A DNA stretch of 64,000 nt, taken from the NCBI RefSeq assembly GCF_024586915.1, contig NZ_JANBVS010000007.1, positions 124,001 to 188,000 on the forward strand. Reading direction: 5' to 3'. The notes beneath the pieces are model-generated. The model saw only the letters and a program-made list of their open reading frames with translations. It made no database searches and was not told where the DNA came from. This stretch comes from Bradyrhizobium sp. SRS-191. GTDB taxonomy: Bacteria; Pseudomonadota; Alphaproteobacteria; Rhizobiales; Xanthobacteraceae. Numbering within the stretch: the first letter of the stretch is position 1; each line of letters opens with the position of its first letter. This document shows, in pieces, positions 58,266 through 64,000 of the stretch. Position numbers and translations under genes: made by a program.

Positions 58266-59327
58266 TCAGTGCTCGCGTGCGATCGTCGAGCCGCGGATGA
58301 TCAACTCCGGCGCCAGCACGATGTGCTCGCGCGATGCTCCGGGCGCAGCAATCCGCGCGAGCAGCAGCCGCGCCGCGGCCTCGCCCATGTCGCGCTGGGC
58401 GATGCGCACGGTGGTGAGTGGCGGCGAGACCATGTCGACGAACGGCATGTCGTTGTGGCCGACCACGGAGACATCGCCGGGGCAGGCCAGGCCGCGCGCG
58501 GCGAGCGCGTCGTAGACGCCGAGCGCGAGCAGGTCGTTGGCGGCGACGATCGCTGTCGGTCTGGTGCGGCGTGCCAGCAGGCGAAGCGCCGCTTCGCGGC
58601 CGGCCGCGCGCGTGTAGGTTTCGGCGATCTCGACCGGCGTGTGGCGTGCGGGCAGGCCGGCATCCTTGGCGCTGGCCTCGAAGCCTGCGCGGCGCCGCGC
58701 GCCGGTCGAGATCTCCTGCGGGCCGGCGACATGGCCGATGCGCTTGTGACCAAGCGCGACGAGGTGCTCGACCGCGAGCCGCATGCCCGCGGCGTCGTCA
58801 CTGGCGGCCGACGGGAGCTGCCCGGCGGCATCGACGCGATTGACCAGCACCACCGGCAGCGCGGCGTCCAGGCAATGCTTCACGACATCGTCGCGCAGGC
58901 TCACCGTCGCCAGCACCAGGCCGTCGACGCCGCGCGCGATCAGCCGATCGACCAGATCCTGCTCCGAGCCCTTGCTGCCGACGTCGACGACGATCGTCGC
59001 ATAGCCCTCCGCATTGAGATGATCGGCAATCCCGGAGAGCACCGGCGGGAAACCGGGATCGGCGATGTCAGGCGCCAGCACGCCGATCAGGCCGCTGCGC
59101 CCCGTGCGCAGACCCTTGGCCGCCATGTTGAGGCGATAGCCGATCGCGTTGGCGGCGGCCTGGATGCGGTCGGCGACCTCAGTCGCGACCAGATGCTTCA
59201 TCGCCGGGCTGAGCGCGCGTGACACCGTCGAGGGATGCACGCCGCAGCGGGCGGCCACGTCCTTGATCGTCGGGCGTGCGGACGCGGTTGCCCGCAGGCC
59301 ACTTGCCGGTCGCAATGTCTGCTTCAT
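58266..59327 (-). CDS. LacI family transcriptional regulator
   Basis: 353 residues from the ATG at 59327 with AGGGGC upstream. The headpiece TIKDVAARCGVHPSTVSRAL and hinge are standard, followed by a periplasmic-binding-protein-like domain (GLIGVLAPDIADPGFPPVLS, VDGLVLATV, LVNRVDA, AIVAANDLLALGVYDALAAR). It binds small effectors and represses nearby genes. It diverges from the M24-type enzyme gene; a perfect palindrome lies between them. Likely target: the M24/dehydrogenase operon, perhaps also the CoA-transferase genes. Confidence 0.93.
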   Translation of the reverse strand: MKQTLRPASGLRATASARPTIKDVAARCGVHPSTVSRALSPAMKHLVATEVADRIQAAANAIGYRLNMAAKGLRTGRSGLIGVLAPDIADPGFPPVLSGIADHLNAEGYATIVVDVGSKGSEQDLVDRLIARGVDGLVLATVSLRDDVVKHCLDAALPVVLVNRVDAAGQLPSAASDDAAGMRLAVEHLVALGHKRIGHVAGPQEISTGARRRAGFEASAKDAGLPARHTPVEIAETYTRAAGREAALRLLARRTRPTAIVAANDLLALGVYDALAARGLACPGDVSVVGHNDMPFVDMVSPPLTTVRIAQRDMGEAAARLLLARIAAPGASREHIVLAPELIIRGSTIAREH

Positions 59328-59376
59328 GTGCGGCCCCTGATGTCGCAATGCAGCGACGTTTCCACCCTGTCTTACC

Positions 59377-59426
59377 TTGACACCCTTAACGTGCGTGCAA
59401 TAAATCTGCATATGCAATCGATTGCA
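59377..59426 (+). promoter_or_regulatory. Sigma-70-like promoter with LacI-type operator
   Basis: TTGACA at 59377-59382, 18-base spacer, TAAATC at 59401-59406. Just downstream, at 59413-59426, lies the perfect palindrome TGCAATCGATTGCA, with a central CG as in LacI-family operators. An operator overlapping the start site fits simple repression of the M24-type gene at 59450. The LacI gene upstream is the obvious binder. Confidence 0.7.
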
Positions 59427-59449
59427 ATAACAGAACGGGAAGCGTCCAC

Positions 59450-60751
59450 ATGACAGCCAGCGCGTTGAAGCCGCATCTGGTGAGCCCCGAGCATCTCGAT
59501 CCGCATTGGCGCTGGAGCCGGGCGATTCCCTCGCATGGCCATGTCTCGGTGGATTTCGAGCGCCGCGTCGATTTCGATCGTCTCCGGCGGTACCGATTGG
59601 CGCGGGCACGCCAGGCCCTGAAAAACTCGGGCTGCGGCGCGCTGTTGCTGTTCGACGTCAACAACATCCGCTACGTCTCCGGCACCAAGATCGGCGAGTG
59701 GGAGCGCGACAAGCTCTGTCGTTTCGCGCTCTTGGCCGGCGACGGCGAGCCGATCGTGTGGGATTTCGGCTCGGCCGCCGTGCACCATCGCATCTTCTGC
59801 GACTGGCTGGCGCCGGAGAACTGCCGCGCCGGCATGCTCGGCATGCGCGGCACGGTGCCGCCGGCCGTCGGGCTGATGAAGGCCCATGCCGAGGAGGTGA
59901 TGAGCCTGTTGCGATCGGCCGGCGTGGCCGACATGCCGGTCGGCGTCGACCTCGCGGAAACCGCGATGTTCTTCGAGCTGCAGAAGGCCGGCATGAAGGT
60001 GGTCGACGGCCAGCAGGTCATGCTGGACGCGCGCGAGATCAAGAACATCGACGAGATCATGCTGCTCAATCAGGCCGCGGCGATGGTCGACGGCGTGTAT
60101 CATTCGATCTACGAGAATTTGAAGCCGGGCGTGCGCGAGAACGACATCGTCGCGCTTGCCAACAAGATGCTCTACGAAATGGGCTCCGACGACGTCGAGG
60201 CGATCAACGCCATTTCCGGCGAGCGCTGCAATCCGCATCCGCACAATTTCACCGACCGCATCCTGCGTCCGGGCGACCAGGCGTTCTTCGACATTCTGCA
60301 GTCCTATCAGGGCTACCGCACCTGCTATTACCGCACCTTCAATGTCGGCCGGGCGACGCCGGCGCAGCACGATGCCTATAAGCAGTGTCGCGAGTGGCTG
60401 GACAATGCGATCGCGCTGATCAAGCCGGGCGTCTCGACCGACACCGTCGCCAAGGTGTGGCCGGCCGCGGAGGAGTTCGGCTTCCCCTCGGAGATGGCGG
60501 CTTTCGGCTTGCAGTTCGGCCACGGCCTTGGCCTCGCGCTGCATGAGCGCCCGATCATCTCGCGGCTCGTCTCGCTGGACAATCCGATGGAGATCAAGAC
60601 CGGCATGGTGTTCGCGCTGGAAACCTATTGCCCGGCCTCCGACGGCTTCTCGGCGGCGCGTATCGAGGAGGAGGTCGTGGTCACCGACAAGGGCTGCCAG
60701 GTGATCACGCTGTTCCCCGCGGAAGAGCTGCCGATCGCCAACCGCTATTGA
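59450..60751 (+). CDS. M24 family (creatinase/Xaa-Pro-peptidase fold) enzyme with altered metal site
   Basis: 433 residues. N-terminal creatinase-like domain with LLLFDVNNIRYVSGTKIGEW and a pita-bread catalytic domain. Metal-site residues: D281 (FFDILQSYQGYR), H358 (FGHGLGLALHERP), E391 (ALETYCPAS) and E407 (IEEEVVV). The second aspartate of the M24 pattern is a cysteine here (C292 in TCYYRTF). It may be a peptidase, a DddP-type DMSP lyase or another hydrolase of small amides. A LacI-type operator controls it, and a hydroxyisobutyrate-dehydrogenase-like gene follows 25 bases later, so a small organic acid or amide pathway is likely. Confidence 0.85.
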   Translation: MTASALKPHLVSPEHLDPHWRWSRAIPSHGHVSVDFERRVDFDRLRRYRLARARQALKNSGCGALLLFDVNNIRYVSGTKIGEWERDKLCRFALLAGDGEPIVWDFGSAAVHHRIFCDWLAPENCRAGMLGMRGTVPPAVGLMKAHAEEVMSLLRSAGVADMPVGVDLAETAMFFELQKAGMKVVDGQQVMLDAREIKNIDEIMLLNQAAAMVDGVYHSIYENLKPGVRENDIVALANKMLYEMGSDDVEAINAISGERCNPHPHNFTDRILRPGDQAFFDILQSYQGYRTCYYRTFNVGRATPAQHDAYKQCREWLDNAIALIKPGVSTDTVAKVWPAAEEFGFPSEMAAFGLQFGHGLGLALHERPIISRLVSLDNPMEIKTGMVFALETYCPASDGFSAARIEEEVVVTDKGCQVITLFPAEELPIANRY

Positions 60752-60776
60752 GCGTATTTGAGAGGGAGTAACGCAG

Positions 60777-61742
60777 ATGGCAGCGACGCATTCGCTCGGC
60801 TGGATCGGCATGGGGCGCATGGGCTATCCGATGTCGGAGCGCCTGCTGAAGGCCGGCCACACGGTGTCGATCTACAATCGCACCCGGGCGAAGGCCGAGC
60901 CGCTGGCGGCGAAGGGTGGCGTGATCGTCGATCATGCGAGCGATCTCGCCGGCTGCGACATCGTGTTCTCGATGGTGTCGACCGGAAAGGATCTCGAGCA
61001 GGTCTATTTCGGCGACAGCGGCCTCGTCGCGTCGGGCTCCGGTCCGCGTCCGAAGATCCTGGTCGACTGCTCGTCGATCGGCGTCGAGCAGTCGGAGGCG
61101 ATCGACGCGAAGTTGAGGCGGCTTGGCTGCGCGTTCGTCCGGGCGCCGGTGTCCGGCAATGGCAAATGCGTCAAGGCAGGCAAGCTGTCGTCGGTCGTGT
61201 CCGGTCCCAAAGCGGCGTTCGACGTCATCGAGCCCTATCTCGCCAAGATCGCCGTCTCCGGCGTGTCCTATGTCGGCGAGGGCGAGCTCGCGCGCATTTG
61301 CAAGATCGCGCACAACGTCTTCCTCGGCGTCGTGATCCAGAACCTCGCCGAGATCACCATTTTGGCGCAGAAGGCCGGCGTGCCGCGCCATGCCTTCCTC
61401 GACTTCATGAATGCGAGCGTGATGGGCTCGACCTTCACGAAGTACAAGAGCAATGCGCTGGTCAATCTCGACTGGACGACGACGTTCACGCCGCCCTTGC
61501 TGCGCAAGGATCTCGATCTCGGCTTGTCGGCGGCGCGTCAGCTCGATGTCGCGATGCCGGTGACCGCGGCGACGCGCGAGGCGCTGCAAGCCCATGTCGG
61601 CGCCGCCTCGCTGCAACCAGATCCCGCGGCCTATCTGGAGAAGGATTTTGCGGCGCTGCTCGAGACCGTGGCGCTCGCCGCCGGCCTCAAGCTGAAGCCG
61701 GAGAACGTGCCGATGCCGACCGGGCTGGAGACCGAGGGGTAG
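60777..61742 (+). CDS. NAD(P)-dependent oxidoreductase, 3-hydroxyisobutyrate dehydrogenase family
   Basis: 321 residues with GAGGGAG before the ATG. The Rossmann motif GWIGMGRMGYPMSERLLKAG starts at residue 8; the substrate motif FVRAPVSGNGKCVKAGKLSS fits the beta-hydroxyacid DH signature, and the catalytic lysine lies in ARICKIAHNVFLGVVIQN. It oxidises a beta-hydroxy acid (hydroxyisobutyrate, tartronate or similar) to the semialdehyde with NAD(P)+. It is co-transcribed with the M24-type gene. The exact acid is not assignable from sequence alone. Confidence 0.92.
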   Translation: MAATHSLGWIGMGRMGYPMSERLLKAGHTVSIYNRTRAKAEPLAAKGGVIVDHASDLAGCDIVFSMVSTGKDLEQVYFGDSGLVASGSGPRPKILVDCSSIGVEQSEAIDAKLRRLGCAFVRAPVSGNGKCVKAGKLSSVVSGPKAAFDVIEPYLAKIAVSGVSYVGEGELARICKIAHNVFLGVVIQNLAEITILAQKAGVPRHAFLDFMNASVMGSTFTKYKSNALVNLDWTTTFTPPLLRKDLDLGLSAARQLDVAMPVTAATREALQAHVGAASLQPDPAAYLEKDFAALLETVALAAGLKLKPENVPMPTGLETEG

Positions 61743-61762
61743 CGCGACCTATTCGCCACGGA

Positions 61763-61834
61763 CGTCATTCCGGGTTCAATCGTCAACGCGCTGCCGCTTC
61801 GCGCCGTCGCATTGACGATTACCCCGGAATGACG
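61763..61834. repeat. Palindromic intergenic repeat (CGTCATTCCGG ... CCGGAATGACG)
   Basis: A 72-base element with the same termini as 1603-1759 and an inner CAATCGTCAACGCG / CATTGACGATTA pair. It lies between convergent genes and could end transcription in both directions. Confidence 0.8.
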
Positions 61835-61867
61835 GCGAGAGGCTGAAGCTCGCTCAATGCAGCCCAA

Positions 61868-63181
61868 CTATCCGGCAGCCAGCGCCCGCCACCGCGTGTC
61901 GCGCGCCGAGGGGCGGCGGTGCAGGCGGGCGTCGAGCAGCGCGCGCGCCTTGGCCAGATCGCCGCTGCGGATCAGCGCGAGGATGTAGGTGTCCTCGATC
62001 ACCTCGCGCTGGGCGTGGCTGCCGCCGACGCGGGCGAGGTCGCCGATGACGGGTGTGAGCTCGCGTGCGCAGGCGCGCCAATTGTCTTCGGCGAAGGCGC
62101 GCAGGGCCCGCAGCATGTTCGGCATGATGGGGCCCGCGGGGAGCTTTGCCTCGAGCTGTCGCCGCTCGATTGCGGTGAGACGCCCTTTGAGAGCCGCTGT
62201 GTCGTTGGTGGCGGCCGCGATCATCATCAGGTGCATCTCGATGAAAGCAAGCGTCGAGCCGGTGAAGCGGGGGCTGGCATAGGCGGCAATGTCGGCCCAC
62301 GCGCCGTCGGGCAAGGCGTTATCTTCGGCCATCAGCCGCCACAGCAGCGAGGCGCAGTCCGACAGCGTGTTGAGCGGCGGCGCGGTGTCCATCGTCAGCA
62401 CCAGAACGTCGGTGTAGACCTTGAGCGCCCCGGCCGCATCGCCGCGGTCCAGCGCGCCGAGCGCTTGGTGCCAGCAGATGTGACCGTGAAGCATGCCGGT
62501 GCGGTCGTAGTCGCCGATCCAACCCTCGACGAGCGCATCGGCCTCGTCAAATGCGCCCTCCTCGAACATCGCGTGCAGCAGCGCGTGCACGGCATAGGCG
62601 TTGTGTCGGCGCAGCGCGAAGCTGCGCTCGGTGATCGCGCGGCCTTGCGTCACGTCGCCGGCCTCAGTCAACGCCCAGCCATGGTTCGACAGGAACCACC
62701 AGTCCTCGCCATAGGCGGCGGCGAAGCGGTCGCAGAGGTCGCGCCGGGCGATGTCGTGGTCCCGCCGGCCGGAGAAGGCGAGCAGGCCGAAGGCGCCGAG
62801 CGGCAACGCCATGATCATCGCATCGCGCGGCCAGCTCTCGAGATGGGCCAAGGTGGCGTTGAGTGCTTCGGCACCGCGGCCTTCGATCGCCAGCGCGAGC
62901 GTCGCGACATGACTCTGCTCGCGCTCAGTGCCGCGCTTGGCGACGAGGTCGCGCGCCCGCTTGATCGTCTGCAACGCCGCCTCGCGTTGCATGTAGATTG
63001 CATGGATCCGGGCTCGCGCGGCGTGCGCCAGCGCGAAATCCGGATCGAGCATGATTGCCCGCTCGAACGCGTCCGTGGCTCCGGGCCAGAACGCCAGCAG
63101 GAGATCCATGCCCTCGCGATAGGCGGCTGCCGCATCAGCGGAGGCGGTCGACAGCGGCAGGCCGTAGCGATCCTCTTCCAT
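61868..63181 (-). CDS. Tetratricopeptide-repeat protein
   Basis: 437 residues. Helical repeat units of about 34 residues are visible (ATDAFERAIMLDPDFALAHA, HNAYAVHALLHAMFEEGAFD, ARVGGSHAQREVIEDTYILA, LIRSGDLAKARALLDARL). The pattern resembles TTC38-type tetratricopeptide proteins. No signal peptide and no membrane segment. It ends one base before... the aldo/keto reductase gene lies upstream on the same strand, with only one base between them, so the two are co-transcribed. Probably a scaffold or interaction protein; role unknown. Confidence 0.85.
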   Translation of the reverse strand: MEEDRYGLPLSTASADAAAAYREGMDLLLAFWPGATDAFERAIMLDPDFALAHAARARIHAIYMQREAALQTIKRARDLVAKRGTEREQSHVATLALAIEGRGAEALNATLAHLESWPRDAMIMALPLGAFGLLAFSGRRDHDIARRDLCDRFAAAYGEDWWFLSNHGWALTEAGDVTQGRAITERSFALRRHNAYAVHALLHAMFEEGAFDEADALVEGWIGDYDRTGMLHGHICWHQALGALDRGDAAGALKVYTDVLVLTMDTAPPLNTLSDCASLLWRLMAEDNALPDGAWADIAAYASPRFTGSTLAFIEMHLMMIAAATNDTAALKGRLTAIERRQLEAKLPAGPIMPNMLRALRAFAEDNWRACARELTPVIGDLARVGGSHAQREVIEDTYILALIRSGDLAKARALLDARLHRRPSARDTRWRALAAG

Positions 63182-63182
63182 C

Positions 63183-64000
63183 TCAGCTCACCCGCGGCCT
63201 GCGGCCTTCGATCGGATAGGCCGGGTCGTTGTAGCCGGGGGTCGAGGCGTGGCCGGTGACCACGAGGCGGTCGATCAGCGCCTCGTCGTCGGCCGCGAAC
63301 GGATAATCCAGCGCGCGAATGTAGTCGTCCCACTGCGCTTCGGTCCGAGGGCCGGCGATGACCGAGCTGATGAAGGCCGAGTTCAGCACCCAGGCCACCG
63401 CGAACTGTCCGGGCGTAAAACCTTTGGTCTCGGCGTGGCGCTTGATCTCCTGCGCGAGCTTCAACGACTCTGGCCGCCACTCCGTCTGCATCATCCTGGT
63501 GTCGTTGCGGCCGGCACGCGTTTCCTTGTCGGGCGGCGCATCGGGGCTGTACTTGGCGGTGAGCACGCCGCGGGCCAGCGGGCTGTAGGGCACCACGCCG
63601 AGGCCGTAATAGCCGCAGGCCGGGAGATGCTCGACCTCGGGCATGCGGTTCATCGCGTTGTAATAGGGCTGGCTGACCACGGGACGGTCGATGCCCATGC
63701 CGTCGCAGAGATTGCAGATCTCGGCGACCCGCCAGGCGCGGTAGTTGGAGACGCCGAAATAGCGGATCTTGCCGGCGCGCAGGAGATCACCGATCGCGCG
63801 CACGGTCTCTTCCAGCGGCGTCGCGTGGTCCTCCTTGTGCAGATAGTAGATGTCGATATGGCCGGTGCCGAGCCGCTTGAGGCTTTCCTCCGCGGCCTGC
63901 AGCACCCAGCGCCGCGACAGGCCGGCTCGGTTCGGATCGTCGCCCATCGGATTGGCGAGCTTGGTCGCGACGATCCAGCGGTCGCGCTCTTGCGCGATGG
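63183..64000 (-). CDS. Aldo/keto reductase (partial, N-terminus missing)
   Basis: The gene continues past the right edge; 272 codons are present. It contains the AKR barrel blocks WIVATKLANP, SLKRLGTGHIDIYYLHKEDH (with the catalytic-site histidine region), RYFGVSNYRAWRVAEI, YNAMNR, YYGLGVVPYSPLARGVLT, and VAWVLNSAFISSVIAGPRT, which binds the NADPH adenine phosphate. It reduces aldehydes or ketones with NADPH. The TPR gene follows with a one-base gap. The active-site tyrosine lies in the missing part. Confidence 0.92.
   Translation of the reverse strand, partial: IAQERDRWIVATKLANPMGDDPNRAGLSRRWVLQAAEESLKRLGTGHIDIYYLHKEDHATPLEETVRAIGDLLRAGKIRYFGVSNYRAWRVAEICNLCDGMGIDRPVVSQPYYNAMNRMPEVEHLPACGYYGLGVVPYSPLARGVLTAKYSPDAPPDKETRAGRNDTRMMQTEWRPESLKLAQEIKRHAETKGFTPGQFAVAWVLNSAFISSVIAGPRTEAQWDDYIRALDYPFAADDEALIDRLVVTGHASTPGYNDPAYPIEGRRPRVS

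Overview
The window looks like a chromosomal segment of a high-GC alphaproteobacterium, most probably Bradyrhizobium or a close relative. The reasons are the block murA - DUF2948 - hisD - UPF0262 - LMW phosphatase - maf - yacG - tRNA-Phe, the many large palindromic intergenic repeats of the kind common in Bradyrhizobium, and the wealth of catabolic genes with their own regulators. This assignment is inference; no rRNA is present. I saw no CRISPR array and no intact insertion sequence.

Layout. 1-3200: end of a molybdenum hydroxylase operon (FAD and 2Fe-2S subunits), a TetR regulator with a palindromic operator, a hydrolase and small proteins. 3800-9000: a catabolic cluster with an IclR regulator divergent from a Rieske oxygenase, then a glutamine-synthetase-like ligase and an atypical SDR. 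9200-18200: a LOV-domain hybrid histidine kinase followed by a CorA-type transporter, a peptide-type solute-binding protein, an uncharacterised PLP-fold protein, a ribitol-dehydrogenase-like SDR and four unrecognised proteins. 19000-29000: housekeeping (poxB, tRNA-Thr, a cyclic-nucleotide-domain/thioredoxin-reductase-like fusion, murA, hisD, Maf, YacG, tRNA-Phe). 29700-33500: a low-GC accessory island. 33600-41200: GST, outer-membrane protein, small membrane proteins, ubiG, an orphan flagellar-rod-like gene, an acidic HEAT-like protein and a ferredoxin-like protein. 41400-50700: a polyol uptake and catabolism operon (SorC regulator, smoEFGK-type ABC importer, SDR, D-ribulokinase-like and fructokinase-like kinases). 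50900-53600: glgC-glgA. 53900-64000: alcohol dehydrogenase, D-aminoacylase, CoA-transferase pair, LacI regulator divergent from an M24 peptidase-fold enzyme and a hydroxyisobutyrate-dehydrogenase-like enzyme, a TPR protein and a partial aldo/keto reductase.

The strongest candidate for an undescribed system is the island at about 29.8-33.3 kb. It carries a two-gene operon: a 781-residue protein that joins an N-terminal SIR2-type NAD-binding domain to a Ser/Thr protein kinase domain and an unrecognised C-terminal domain, followed 59 bases downstream by a PPP-family protein phosphatase. SIR2 domains of this type are effectors in several anti-phage systems (Thoeris ThsA, DSR, SIR2-associated Argonautes). 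A kinase/phosphatase pair controlling a SIR2 effector would be a plausible abortive-infection switch. The domains and catalytic residues are read from the sequence; the defence role is inference. A broken transposase remnant flanks the operon, and its base composition is far below that of its surroundings.
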